Assembly (NCBI GenBank): GCA_021810565.1
Contig: JAJZIM010000021.1
Location: 1 to 43,191 of the forward strand
Length of the DNA: 43,191 bases
Reading direction: 5' to 3'
From: Bacillota bacterium
Lineage (GTDB): Bacteria; Bacillota; Sulfobacillia; JAJZIM01
Numbering within the stretch: the first letter of the stretch is position 1; each line of letters begins with the position of its first letter. The position numbers and the translations under genes were made by a program. The notes beneath the pieces are model-generated. The model was not told the DNA's origin. It saw only the letters and a list, made by a program, of their open reading frames with translations, and did not search any database. Shown here one piece after another: positions 8,003-16,808 of this stretch.

Positions 8003-10101
8003 GGGAGGCGGTTTTTCTGCGGCTCCTGGCTGCGCGGGACAAGGAGGCGGCCCTGACCGAGGCTGTGGTGGCCTTGCGGCAGGGGGCGGGTCACCACCCG
8101 GCGGCCTACCGGATGGACCCGGAGCACTTTCGGGAAGTGCCGGGAAGTCCCTTCGCCTATTGGGTGTCGGAGCGGTTCCGCGAGGCGTTCGTGAAGCTGC
8201 CCTCCCTGGAGGGTAGCGGCCGCACGGTGAAAGTGGGTTTGCAAACCTCCGACGACTTTCGTTTCCTGCGGGCCTGGTGGGAGGTGCCGGAGGAGCGCTC
8301 GGCCCACAGCGCGGCGGAGACCAGGGAGGGGAAGCCCTGGGTGCCCTTCGCCAAGGGCGGCGACTACTCCCCATACTATGCAGACGTATATCTCCTGGTG
8401 GATTGGGGCAACGAGGGGGAGCGGATAAAGAGTTACGTTTGCTTACGTTACCCTTATCTAAAAGGTAAGTGGGAGTGGGTGGTTAAGAACTTGTCCTTCT
8501 ACTTCCGCCCCGGCCTGACCTATTCGAGGGTAACAGTGAAGGGCTTAAACGTGCGGCTCATGCCGGAAGGCTGCATTTTTGCCGACAAAGGACCGGCGCT
8601 GTTTTTCGCCGACGAGGTGGACCGCTGGTATGCCCTGGGCCTGCTGAACACTCGTTTAACCCGCGCCTTCCTTCAGGTGCTAACACCCAGCCGCAGTTGG
8701 GAAGTCGGCTATGTGCAGCGGCTTCCCTGGGCGTCTCCTCCGGCACAGCTGCGCGACGAGGTGGCCCGGCTGGCGCGCGAATGCCACGACCGCCAGCGGG
8801 AGCTGGATGGCGGCCGGGAGACCTCCCGGGAGTTCCTGCGGCCCTTCCTGGCGCGGCTGGAGTTTTGGCCGGAGCAGTTCTCCCTGGAGGGCACCTTCCG
8901 CCGCTATCTGCAGTGGCGGGAGGCCAACGAGGCTGCCCTCCTGGAGGCTTCCTGGCGCATCGAGGCGGCCGTCCTCGACCTGTACCAGGTGGATGCGGCG
9001 GACCGGGCGGCCCTGGACGCCGAGCTGGGGCCGCACCCCGGCGCCCTGGCGCAGCGGGGCCTCTCCGCCGCAGACGCTGCCGCCCTGCGCAGAGCCTACC
9101 TGAGCAGGGAGGCAGTCGAGGAGACCGGCGATGGGGAGGAAGGGGAGCGGCCGGCGCGCGGCAAAGGAAAAAAGCGGCGCTATCTGGAACTGGGAGAGCT
9201 GGCCCTGACCTTGGGCTGTGCGCCGGCCCAGGTGGCAGCTTGGCGCTTGCAGCTGGGGTTGGTACGGCCCGAGGAACTGGAGGAGCAGGCGGTGCGCCTT
9301 GCCTCTTATGCTTTGGGCGTGGCCTTCGGCCGCTTCGACCTGCGCGGGGGCGGCCTTTTGGGACCGGTGCCAGGGGACTACCCGCTGGAGGTTTCCCCCG
9401 ACGGGCTTCTGGCGGATGACCCCGGGCATCCCTGGGACTTGGGGACGCGCTTGTCTGCGGCCATGGAGGCCATCTTCGGTTCCAAAAACGCGCCGCGGGC
9501 CGAGGAGGAGCTGTGCGCCCTCCTGAAAGTCAAGCACCTTAGGGATTTCTTCCGGGACCGCTTTTTCCGGCTGCACCTCGGGGACTACAGCCGCCGGCCG
9601 CGCAAGGCGCCCATCTACTGGCAGCTGTCCTCGCCCCGGCGTGCCTACAGCATCTGGCTGTATTACCCGCGCCTGACGGGGGACACGGTCTTTCGCATCC
9701 TGCGGGACTTCGTGGAGCCCAAGCAGCATTTGGAGGAGCGGCACCTGCAAGAGTTTCAGGAGCGGCGCCGGGCGGCGGAGGAGGGTTCTCCCCGCGAGGC
9801 CAAGGCCTTGATGCAACGGGAGGTGGAGGCGGAGCACCTGCTGGAGGAGCTTGCGAGCCTGCGGCGGGGACTCGAGGAGGTGGCCGCCCTGCACTTGTCG
9901 CCGGATCCCGATGACGGGGTCGTCCTGAACGCGGCGGCTTTTCATGGTCTGCTAGCCTGGCCGGAGGCGGACAAAAAGTGGGGTGAGATCAGCGCCGGAA
10001 ATTATCCTTGGGCCGCGGTGACAGCCCAGGTGCTGCAGGCAGCGGAGCAGCGGGATCCCCAGTTGGCGTCGAAACTGCGGCAAGCCCTGGAGAAGAGGTG
10101 A
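7999..10101 (+). CDS. pglX: BREX methyltransferase PglX, C-terminal (specificity) half
   Basis: 700 residues. The start ATG overlaps the nuclease stop and has GGGGTGG about 7 bases upstream. The protein opens with FLRLLAARDKEAALTEAV and continues with PGSPFAYWVSERFREAF and VKVGLQTSDDFRFLRAWWEV, the segments that in intact PglX follow directly after the catalytic domain. Next come the target-recognition region (LTYSRVTVKGLNVRLMPEGC, ALGLLNTRLTRAF) and the helical C-terminus. It has no SAM-binding motif and should depend on the N-terminal half for activity. The two halves add up to 1284 residues, close to a full PglX. A lysine/arginine-rich linker (GKGKKRR) lies near residue 392. The stop is 4 bases before pglZ. 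Confidence 0.88.
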   Translation: MREAVFLRLLAARDKEAALTEAVVALRQGAGHHPAAYRMDPEHFREVPGSPFAYWVSERFREAFVKLPSLEGSGRTVKVGLQTSDDFRFLRAWWEVPEERSAHSAAETREGKPWVPFAKGGDYSPYYADVYLLVDWGNEGERIKSYVCLRYPYLKGKWEWVVKNLSFYFRPGLTYSRVTVKGLNVRLMPEGCIFADKGPALFFADEVDRWYALGLLNTRLTRAFLQVLTPSRSWEVGYVQRLPWASPPAQLRDEVARLARECHDRQRELDGGRETSREFLRPFLARLEFWPEQFSLEGTFRRYLQWREANEAALLEASWRIEAAVLDLYQVDAADRAALDAELGPHPGALAQRGLSAADAAALRRAYLSREAVEETGDGEEGERPARGKGKKRRYLELGELALTLGCAPAQVAAWRLQLGLVRPEELEEQAVRLASYALGVAFGRFDLRGGGLLGPVPGDYPLEVSPDGLLADDPGHPWDLGTRLSAAMEAIFGSKNAPRAEEELCALLKVKHLRDFFRDRFFRLHLGDYSRRPRKAPIYWQLSSPRRAYSIWLYYPRLTGDTVFRILRDFVEPKQHLEERHLQEFQERRRAAEEGSPREAKALMQREVEAEHLLEELASLRRGLEEVAALHLSPDPDDGVVLNAAAFHGLLAWPEADKKWGEISAGNYPWAAVTAQVLQAAEQRDPQLASKLRQALEKR

Positions 10102-10105
10102 GGTC

Positions 10106-12544
10106 ATGGGGGCGGTGAGCGACGAACTGTGCAGGCGGGTGCGGGAGAAGCTTCGCTCCCGCGGCCTGGTGGTCTGGTACGATCCGGGCGGACTGGGCCA
10201 GCCGGTGGCGGAGCAGTTGGCATCGGAAGGGGAGCAGGTCTTGCAGGACACCGGCAGCATCTACGAATTGCTGTACGCCGCCGAGAAATACCTTAGGACT
10301 CCCGATCCTCCCCGCCTTTTGTGCTACGTCCCCCGGACCTTGACGCCGGAGCAAAACCCCCTTTATCCCTTGGAGCAGGCGGGCGCCGTTTTTGGGCTGG
10401 ATCGCGGGGAGCAGCTGGCTGCGGTGGCCGCCAAAGTTCTGGGACAGGGGCCTGACGTCTGGGAGGGCATGTCCCTGGCGGAGCTGGACCGGGCGGCGGA
10501 CCGGCGCGGGACGGACGACCTGATCCGGATGAAGCTGGGCACCGACGATCCGGCGCAGATCGCCTGGAAGGTCATCCTGGAGACCCAGGAGACCACTGGC
10601 GAGCTGCGGAAACTGCGGGAGGAGTTCCTGCGAGAACGGCTGGCGATGGCGGACGGGGCAGGAGCCTTCTCGCAGCGGCTGAAAGAATGCATTCTACTGG
10701 GTGAACTGGCGGCGGTGCAGCCGGAGTTGGCCCTGCCCGGGTTCACTCCGACGGCGACGGCGGCCGGCGTGTGCCGCGGGGTGGCTGAACGCTGGCGTGA
10801 CTCGGACAGCAAGAGCGCGGCCTATGTGGAAACGGCCCGGTCGCTGGAGCGAAAACTGCGCTTGGCCGAGTTGGCCCGGCAGGGGCCCGTCGGGGTGGCC
10901 CAGACCTTCCCCTGCAACGAATGGCGCCGCCTTGCGGAGGCGACCCGGCTGGCCGAAACGCAGAAGCTGGAGGAGGCAGCTCGGCTGTGTGAGGAGGGGG
11001 TGAAAAGCTTCTGGTCCCGCCGGGACGAGGATATCCGGCGGGCCTGGCAGGGATGCCACGCCGCGGTGCGCCTGTTGGCCGAAGTCGGGCGGGTGCGGGC
11101 GGAGCTTGCTGACGCAGGGGGGGCTTCGCCAGCCGAGCTGGTGCAGCGCTACACCCGGCCGGAGGGCGGCTGGCACGTGCTGGACCGGGTGGCCCGGCGG
11201 CTGCCCGCAGACCAGACGGACCGGGCGGTGCGCAACCTGCTGCGGGTGGCGCACAAGGGCTATGACGACTGTTGCGCCGAGATGGCGGAGCATCTGGCAG
11301 ATGCCGTGGAGCGGGAGGGGTTGGATTTCCCGGGCCTGGCGCACCAGCGCGAGTTCTGGCGGGAGCAAGTGCAGCCGCTGCTCTCGAAAGGGAGAACGGC
11401 GATTTTTTGGTTGGATGCCTTGCGCTACGAGATGGCGGTGGAGTTGGAAGCGATGTTGGAGGGAACAGCGCATATAGACCTGACTTTTGCCGTGGCCACC
11501 TTGCCGGCGGTGACGCGGGTGGGGATGGCTGCCCTGCTGCCGGGGGCCGAGAACGGCTTGTCCCTGGTGGACGCGGCTGGGACGCTGCGGGTGCAGGTGG
11601 GGGATAAGGAGCTTGCCGATAGTGCGGCTAGGGACCGCTACCTGGCTGAGCGGCTGGGCCGGCCGCCGCTGATCCTCTCCCTGGACGAGGCCGTGAACTT
11701 GGATCCGGAGGTACTGGAGCACCGCCTGGCTGGGGAAAGCCTGGTATTTCTGCGTTCCCCGGAGATAGACCGGGCGGGGGAAAACGACTCCGCCTACCAG
11801 GGGCGTCGGACCATGAGCCTGCTCCTGGACGATCTGCGGCAGGCGGTAGGACGGCTGGCGGCGGCCGGGGTGGAGCACTTTCTTCTGGCGGTGGACCACG
11901 GCTTCTTGCTTCATGAGCCGATAGCGCTGGAGCGCTTCGTCTCTTCGCCTGGGGGACACCCTTTGGAGGAGCATCGGCGGGTGTGGATCGGCAAAGGGGG
12001 GAGGGCCGATCCGGCCTACCTTCGCTTCCGAGCCGATGAATTAGAGCTGGGCGGGGACCTGGAGTTCGCCTTCCCCAGAGGGCTGAATGTGTTTCGGGTG
12101 CGCGGCGGCTCCAAGACCTATTTCCACGGTGGCCTGTCCCTGCAGGAACTGGTGGTGCCGGTATTGCGGCTGCGTTTGGCGGCGGGCTTGGGTGATGCCG
12201 GGCAGGAGGAGGTGGAGGTGCGTTTGGAGAAGGGGAAGATCACCAACCGACTATTCAGCGTGTTCTTGACCTGGTCCAGGAAGGATTTCCTGACCCCGTC
12301 AGTGCGCCTGCGCTGCAGAGTCGTGGCGGGGGAGCGCGTCATCGGGAGCCTCGTAGGGGGCGATGCCGGCTTTCATGCGGACAGTGGCGAGTTGGAACTG
12401 AAGGGGACGGACAAGGTGCGCGCCTTCATCCAATTGGACGAAGAGGCGCCGCCCCAAGGGGAATTGCGGGTGGAAGTGCTGGACGCGGCCACGGGGGCGG
12501 TGTTGTGCCGCTCGCCGCAGGTGCCGTATCTGCTGACGTTTTGA
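10106..12544 (+). CDS. pglZ: BREX-1 alkaline-phosphatase-superfamily protein PglZ
   Basis: 812 residues. PglZ is the hallmark BREX protein; its core is an alkaline-phosphatase-like fold thought to act as a metal-dependent nuclease or phosphodiesterase and needed for defence. The N-terminal region has LVVWYDPGG at about residues 21-29. The PglZ domain begins near residue 433 with FWLDALRYEMA, whose Asp is a presumed metal ligand, continues through ATLPAVTRVGMAALLPG, and carries a second ligand pair in AVDHGFLLHE near 594. It starts 4 bases after pglX-C with GAGGTC upstream, and brxL follows after 29 bp. Length and domain order agree with the type 1 (PglZA) family. Confidence 0.95.
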   Translation: MGAVSDELCRRVREKLRSRGLVVWYDPGGLGQPVAEQLASEGEQVLQDTGSIYELLYAAEKYLRTPDPPRLLCYVPRTLTPEQNPLYPLEQAGAVFGLDRGEQLAAVAAKVLGQGPDVWEGMSLAELDRAADRRGTDDLIRMKLGTDDPAQIAWKVILETQETTGELRKLREEFLRERLAMADGAGAFSQRLKECILLGELAAVQPELALPGFTPTATAAGVCRGVAERWRDSDSKSAAYVETARSLERKLRLAELARQGPVGVAQTFPCNEWRRLAEATRLAETQKLEEAARLCEEGVKSFWSRRDEDIRRAWQGCHAAVRLLAEVGRVRAELADAGGASPAELVQRYTRPEGGWHVLDRVARRLPADQTDRAVRNLLRVAHKGYDDCCAEMAEHLADAVEREGLDFPGLAHQREFWREQVQPLLSKGRTAIFWLDALRYEMAVELEAMLEGTAHIDLTFAVATLPAVTRVGMAALLPGAENGLSLVDAAGTLRVQVGDKELADSAARDRYLAERLGRPPLILSLDEAVNLDPEVLEHRLAGESLVFLRSPEIDRAGENDSAYQGRRTMSLLLDDLRQAVGRLAAAGVEHFLLAVDHGFLLHEPIALERFVSSPGGHPLEEHRRVWIGKGGRADPAYLRFRADELELGGDLEFAFPRGLNVFRVRGGSKTYFHGGLSLQELVVPVLRLRLAAGLGDAGQEEVEVRLEKGKITNRLFSVFLTWSRKDFLTPSVRLRCRVVAGERVIGSLVGGDAGFHADSGELELKGTDKVRAFIQLDEEAPPQGELRVEVLDAATGAVLCRSPQVPYLLTF

Positions 12545-12573
12545 TCCTGCCGAGCGAGGAGGTGACGACGACG

Positions 12574-14616
12574 ATGCCCGGTCAGCAAGGGTTGGACGAG
12601 AAGTCTAATGGGGTGTTTGCCGGCAAGGTGGTCCGCAAGGATCTGGTCCGCAAGGTGAAGGTGGGGGCCAACGTCCCGGTCTACGTGCTGGAGTACCTGT
12701 TGGGCAAGTATTGCGCCACCGATGATGCTGCGGCGGTGGAGGCCGGGCTGCGCACGGTGAACCGGACTTTGGCCGACAACTTCGTGCGTTCCGACGAAGG
12801 AGTGCGCGCCCAGTCCCGGGTGCGGGAGGAGGGCAGCCACAGCTTCATCGACAAGGTGAAGGTGCGGCTTTTGGTGAGCGAGGACAGGTACTGGGCGGAG
12901 CTCGTCAACTTCGGTTATCGCTACGTGCACATCCCCGAAGAGTATGTGCGCCGCTACGATCGGTTGCTGGCCGGTGGCATCTGGGCCAGGGTGGACCTGG
13001 AATACCGCCCTGAGGAGTCCGTGGGGGGCAAGATCCAGCCTTTTTTCATTACCCAGCTGCAGCCGATCCAGTTGGCCGCCTTCGACCTTGACGATTTCAT
13101 GCGGGGCAGGGGGGAGTTCAGCACCGAGGAGTGGCTGGACTTGTTGGTGCGCAGCGTGGGCCTGGAGCCGGCTCTGCTCACCCGGCGCCAGAAGCTCTTG
13201 GTGCTGGCGCGGCTTATCCCCATGGTGGAGCACAACTTCAACCTCATCGAGCTGGGACCGCGCGGCACGGGCAAGTCGTTCGTATACCGCGAGGTTTCCC
13301 CTTACTCTATCCTGGTATCCGGCGGCAAGACCACCACGGCCAACCTGTTCTACAACATGGCCACCGGCAAGATGGGATTGGTGGGGCTTTGGGACGTGGT
13401 GGCTTTCGACGAGGTGGCGGGCATACGGTTCGAGGACCGCACGGCGGTGCAGATCCTGAAGGACTTCATGGAGGCCGGTTCCTTCAGCCGGGGCAAGGAG
13501 GAACTGGTGGCCGACGCGTCGCTCAGCTTTCTCGGCAACATCAACACTCCGGTGGAGGTGCTGGTGCGAAGTGCGCACCTGTTTCAGCCGTTGCCGTCGG
13601 ATATGGGGAGCGACATGGCTTTTCTGGACCGCCTGCATTTCTATCTGCCGGGCTGGGAACTGCCCAAGCTGTCAACCGAGCTATTCACCAACGGCTACGG
13701 CTTTGTTTCCGACTACCTGGCGGAGGCTTTGCGGGCACTGCGCAAGCAAAATTTCACGGAACTGATAGACCACTACTTCTCCCTGGGGCGAAGCCTCAAC
13801 GCGCGGGATGTCAAGGCGGTGCGCAAAACGGTTTCGGGCTACATCAAGCTCATGCATCCGGACGGGGTGTTGTTTACCCCGGAGGAGTTGGCGGAGTACT
13901 TGGAACTGGCCCTGGAGGGGCGACGTCGGGTCAAGGAGCAGCTCAAGAAGCTGGGAGCTTTCGAGTATTACCAAACCAGCTTTTCTTACTTGGATGCCCA
14001 TACCCGGGAGGAACGCTTCGTAGGCGTGCCGGAGGAGGGCGGAAATAATCTGATCTCACCGGATCCGCTGCCACCGGGTTCAGCTTACGCCCTGGTGCTG
14101 CGGGAGGGGGACAAGCTGTCCATATCGCGCATCGAGGTTGGCAAGATGCCGGGCACCGGGAAGTTGCGGATCAGCGGTGGCCTAGGCCGCTCTATGCGGG
14201 AGTCCATCCAGACGGCCTTTGATTTCCTGAAGTCCCACCGGCGGGAGATGGCCTTGGGCGAAGACATGGACAGCTATGACTTCCATGCTCAGGTGGTCGA
14301 CCTCATGAGCGCCAAAGAGGGAAGCATGGGCGGGGTGGCTTTCTTCTTGGCGCTGTACTCGCTCATGCGGGGGACTCCCATTCAAGCGGGGATGCTCGCG
14401 TTGGGGGAGATGACCGTGCAGGGGCGCATTCTTCCGGTGAAGTCCTTGACCGAAGCGCTGCAGCTGGCCATGGACAATGGGGCGAGAAAGGTACTGATCC
14501 CGCTGGAAAACAAGCGGCAATTCCTGGAGGTGCCCGGGGAGATCGTGGAGAAGGTAGATCCGGTCTTCTATTCCGATCCGCTGACCGCGGCTCTCAAGAG
14601 TGTGGATGTCAGATAG
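12574..14616 (+). CDS. brxL: BREX Lon-like AAA+ protein BrxL
   Basis: 680 residues from the ATG at 12574, chosen because GAGGAGGTGA lies 8 bases upstream; an in-frame start at 12505 would overlap pglZ and lacks such a site. BrxL is the last gene of type 1 BREX, an AAA+ ring-forming DNA-binding protein with a Lon-protease-like C-terminal domain. Walker A is LGPRGTGKS near residue 230 and Walker B VVAFDEVAG near 275. The Lon-like domain covers roughly residues 490-680. In an ungapped comparison with bacterial Lon, KEGSMGG puts Met where Lon has its catalytic Ser, and LPVKSLTEAL puts Thr where Lon has the catalytic Lys, so proteolysis looks unlikely. Confidence 0.94.
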   Translation: MPGQQGLDEKSNGVFAGKVVRKDLVRKVKVGANVPVYVLEYLLGKYCATDDAAAVEAGLRTVNRTLADNFVRSDEGVRAQSRVREEGSHSFIDKVKVRLLVSEDRYWAELVNFGYRYVHIPEEYVRRYDRLLAGGIWARVDLEYRPEESVGGKIQPFFITQLQPIQLAAFDLDDFMRGRGEFSTEEWLDLLVRSVGLEPALLTRRQKLLVLARLIPMVEHNFNLIELGPRGTGKSFVYREVSPYSILVSGGKTTTANLFYNMATGKMGLVGLWDVVAFDEVAGIRFEDRTAVQILKDFMEAGSFSRGKEELVADASLSFLGNINTPVEVLVRSAHLFQPLPSDMGSDMAFLDRLHFYLPGWELPKLSTELFTNGYGFVSDYLAEALRALRKQNFTELIDHYFSLGRSLNARDVKAVRKTVSGYIKLMHPDGVLFTPEELAEYLELALEGRRRVKEQLKKLGAFEYYQTSFSYLDAHTREERFVGVPEEGGNNLISPDPLPPGSAYALVLREGDKLSISRIEVGKMPGTGKLRISGGLGRSMRESIQTAFDFLKSHRREMALGEDMDSYDFHAQVVDLMSAKEGSMGGVAFFLALYSLMRGTPIQAGMLALGEMTVQGRILPVKSLTEALQLAMDNGARKVLIPLENKRQFLEVPGEIVEKVDPVFYSDPLTAALKSVDVR

Positions 14617-14640
14617 GGCGAAACGGCGGAAGAAAAGGCA

Positions 14641-15054
14641 TTAAATCTCACCGGGCGTCTGGGATATCACAGTTAGGTTTGGGATATCTCGAAAATCGCG
14701 GTTGTTATGCGTTATGAGCGGTATTCTATAAAGCAAGGCCGTAGCGGCAATCCAGGCGTCATTGGCCTTTATGTCATGACCGGATTGCCTGCATTGGCAT
14801 GACACCTGGGCCCATAATTTACACAGCTCTTTGTTGAATGGGATTATCAGGTAGTTGCGCAGAGCATCTTCCATGGCGGCGATTCGGGAAGGGCCCCATT
14901 TGCGAAGGAACATCCATCGGTATAATTCAGCAACCGTGACGAATGAGATTGCAGGAAGCCGACCGACTATGTGCGCCGCATAGTAGGTGGCTCTACTGTC
15001 TTTCTTCAGGAGAAAAGAGCATACGTCTGTGTCGAGCAAGACGAAGTCCTTCAA
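14641..15054 (-). CDS. PIN-domain toxin (VapC-like ribonuclease)
   Basis: 137 residues, converging on brxL with a 24-bp gap. It has the PIN order of acidic residues: LLDTDVCSFLL near the N-terminus (D8, D10), VTVAELYRW in the first third (Glu), DIKANDAWIAATAL in the last third (Asp pair), and THNNRDF near the end. PIN toxins are Mg-dependent RNases that cut tRNA, rRNA or mRNA when free of their antitoxin. The ATG overlaps the stop of the upstream 319-residue gene (ATGA), so the two are co-translated; that gene is the likely antitoxin. The gene is noticeably AT-richer than its neighbours, as is common for mobile toxin-antitoxin modules. Confidence 0.85.
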   Translation of the reverse strand: MKDFVLLDTDVCSFLLKKDSRATYYAAHIVGRLPAISFVTVAELYRWMFLRKWGPSRIAAMEDALRNYLIIPFNKELCKLWAQVSCQCRQSGHDIKANDAWIAATALLYRIPLITHNNRDFRDIPNLTVISQTPGEI

Positions 15055-16010
15055 CCGTTTGTGCTCCTATCCCTATCCCGCCAAGCGCGTATGGCTACCA
15101 AGAATTCGTCGAGTGATTCTTCCTGCGGCCAGGCGCCGGCCAACTGGCCGATGCCCTTGGGCACCTCGACCTCCTGCTCGGATGCCAAGGCGTCCAGGCT
15201 CAGCGGCTGCCAGAAATCGTAACCTTCCCCGGGCTCCGCAACATGTTCCGGATCCAGCACCTCCAGACCGGAGATGGTCAGGTGCGTCAGCTCGCCGGTC
15301 ATCGGATCGACGTCCGCCGAACCCCAGGCCCGTACCCAATGGCCCAGGGTCGCGAGAACCGCTTGGCGGTGAGCCTCATCGAAGCTGCACGGCAAGGGCT
15401 TGCCGGCGGGGGGGTGGATGCGGCAGCGGTACGCACCCTCCCGCAGGTCGGCCATGAGCAGGCGCCCCTCCACGGTATCCAGGTTGACGGCGCGGGGACG
15501 CGCCAGCTCGAGGAGCCGTTGGTGAGCCTGGGGATCATAGGTGGCACCGGAGTGTGCGCGCCGGGTGACCAAGTCGAGATCGATCCGCTCGACCCCGCGC
15601 CCAAAGAGAGCGCCTATGTCGCGCCAGCGCGCCAGGACGCCGGCATCGTAACCCCGAGGCATCTCCCGTAGCCCCGAGGTTACAGAGGACAAGCCTGCCA
15701 CGAGTTGCTCCAGGGCCGCCTCGCCGGGGTCCAACTCCTGGACCAGGAACTGGTCGCGAGGCAGGACCAGCTCCAGCGACACGCTGCCCCGATGCATGCC
15801 GCGAAGCGCCAGAGAGCAAAGCCGGCGGACCTTTTTGGGCAAAGGGCCTGGGTGCCGTCCTTCTCCCTGGATCAGGCCCGACCCTATCCGGTCCAAGGCT
15901 CCCTGCAGGTGGTGGGACAGATGCGCGAGGTCTTCCAGCAGGATCTCCCCGCGGTCCACGGCGGGGCCTTCCAGGTGAACGGTCAACCGGGGCGTGATCG
16001 TGTCGGCCAT
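15051..16010 (-). CDS. Putative large antitoxin for the adjacent PIN toxin (uncharacterised family)
   Basis: 319 residues, ATG at 16010-16008, ending in a 4-bp overlap with the PIN toxin gene. The N-terminal part (LTVHLEGPAVDRGEILLEDL, then a helix HLSHHLQGALDRIG) has no fold I recognise. A beta-rich middle follows. The last 30 residues (WPQEESLDEFLVAIRAW, then RDRDR) look like the toxin-wrapping tail of VapB-type antitoxins (acidic, Leu/Phe, Trp-Arg pattern). The gene order and this tail point to an antitoxin, but at more than 300 residues it is far longer than usual VapB proteins (60-100). The large N-terminal portion may add a sensing or regulatory role. Confidence 0.55.
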   Translation of the reverse strand: MADTITPRLTVHLEGPAVDRGEILLEDLAHLSHHLQGALDRIGSGLIQGEGRHPGPLPKKVRRLCSLALRGMHRGSVSLELVLPRDQFLVQELDPGEAALEQLVAGLSSVTSGLREMPRGYDAGVLARWRDIGALFGRGVERIDLDLVTRRAHSGATYDPQAHQRLLELARPRAVNLDTVEGRLLMADLREGAYRCRIHPPAGKPLPCSFDEAHRQAVLATLGHWVRAWGSADVDPMTGELTHLTISGLEVLDPEHVAEPGEGYDFWQPLSLDALASEQEVEVPKGIGQLAGAWPQEESLDEFLVAIRAWRDRDRSTNG

Positions 16011-16063
16011 GGGGATGCACCCGCCTTTCGGGGAAAACTCGGTACTTCAGCATGTGGACGGCT

Positions 16064-16468
16064 TTAGGACGAGGGCGGTACTGTCCCGGCCAAGCGGCGC
16101 AGCTTCGTCGCGTGCTCGGGCGGGGGAACGGCCCCCGTCTCGTAGCGGCGCACGGCGGCCGCGTCGCAGCCGAGAAGACGGGCGAAGCCCTCCGGGGTTA
16201 GACCAAGCCTGCGGCGCAGGGCGCGGATCCGGGAGGGGAAGGGGATCTGGTGGCGGTGCCTGTAGATGTTGTAGGCGCGCCGGAAGTTGGCATCGTCCAG
16301 GACGGCGTCGTACAAGTGCGCGCCGCACTCGGAGCAGACGCAGATGCGCACTTGGAGCCTCACCGGTTCGCGACCGAAGACCCGGAAGATCCCTGGCCGC
16401 TCCGCGACCTGGCAGGGCACCTCGCGGCGGCACTGCTCGCAGAACCTGCGTTCCGGCATCGTGGACAC
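16064..16468 (-). CDS. MqsA/YgiT-like zinc-finger and HTH regulator
   Basis: 134 residues, from GTG at 16468 with AGGGG just upstream; an in-frame ATG at 16459 is the alternative. Two CxxC pairs (FCEQC near residue 10 and VCSEC near 45) form a YgiT-type zinc finger. The C-terminal half is a helix-turn-helix (RRRLGLTPEGFARLLGC, then AAAVRRYETG), the combination found in MqsA-type antitoxin-repressors. No MqsR-type toxin is next to it; 53 bp downstream is the large putative antitoxin and then the PIN toxin. It probably autoregulates this three-gene unit from the promoter at 16497-16525. Confidence 0.75.
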   Translation of the reverse strand: MSTMPERRFCEQCRREVPCQVAERPGIFRVFGREPVRLQVRICVCSECGAHLYDAVLDDANFRRAYNIYRHRHQIPFPSRIRALRRRLGLTPEGFARLLGCDAAAVRRYETGAVPPPEHATKLRRLAGTVPPSS

Positions 16469-16496
16469 CTACCCCTCTAGTTTCACCTTCCATAAA

Positions 16497-16525
16497 AAGA
16501 TAGCACGGCGGGGTCCGCCTGTCTA
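16497..16525 (-). promoter_or_regulatory. Promoter of the MqsA-like/antitoxin/PIN toxin operon
   Basis: On the minus strand there is TAGACA at 16525-16520 (five of six bases of the -35 consensus), a 17-bp spacer, and TATCTT at 16502-16497 preceded by TGC, making an extended -10. The expected transcript start is near 16490, about 22 bases before the GTG start at 16468. Confidence 0.55.
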
Positions 16526-16557
16526 TAGATATTGGCAGTCGTGGTTTCGAGGTCCAT

Positions 16558-16577
16558 CCGGGGCAGGCTGCCCCCGG
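16558..16577. other. GC-rich hairpin between two divergent toxin-antitoxin operons
   Basis: CCGGGGCA at 16558-16565 pairs with TGCCCCCGG at 16569-16577 with a single bulged base. There is no following T run, so it is not an obvious terminator. The rest of 16526-16808 holds no gene that I can support. It separates the divergent promoters of the MqsA-like/PIN unit and the MNT-HEPN unit. Confidence 0.35.
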
Positions 16578-16808
16578 TGGTGGAAGTCGTCGGCCGGGCA
16601 GCAACGGCCCTCCACTAAAGGCACGGATAACTGTATAGGCGGCCCAGGCTCAAAGGCCCCCGGAACCCGCCGTCGACGGTGTTTTTCCGGTGGCCACGGT
16701 TTTGCCGGTCATGGGGCATCCTTTCTCTTTCCGGCGTCCGGCGGGCGCAGATCCGGGCAGATGGCATCAACGGCTGCATGCGCTGTCAACGGCTGGATGG
16801 CTACGCCC

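Noticed and set aside
5613-10101. pglX as a pseudogene broken by an insertion
   Set aside because: Both halves begin and end with overlapping start/stop codons and good ribosome binding sites, no target duplication or element ends flank the inserted gene, and all three frames are intact.
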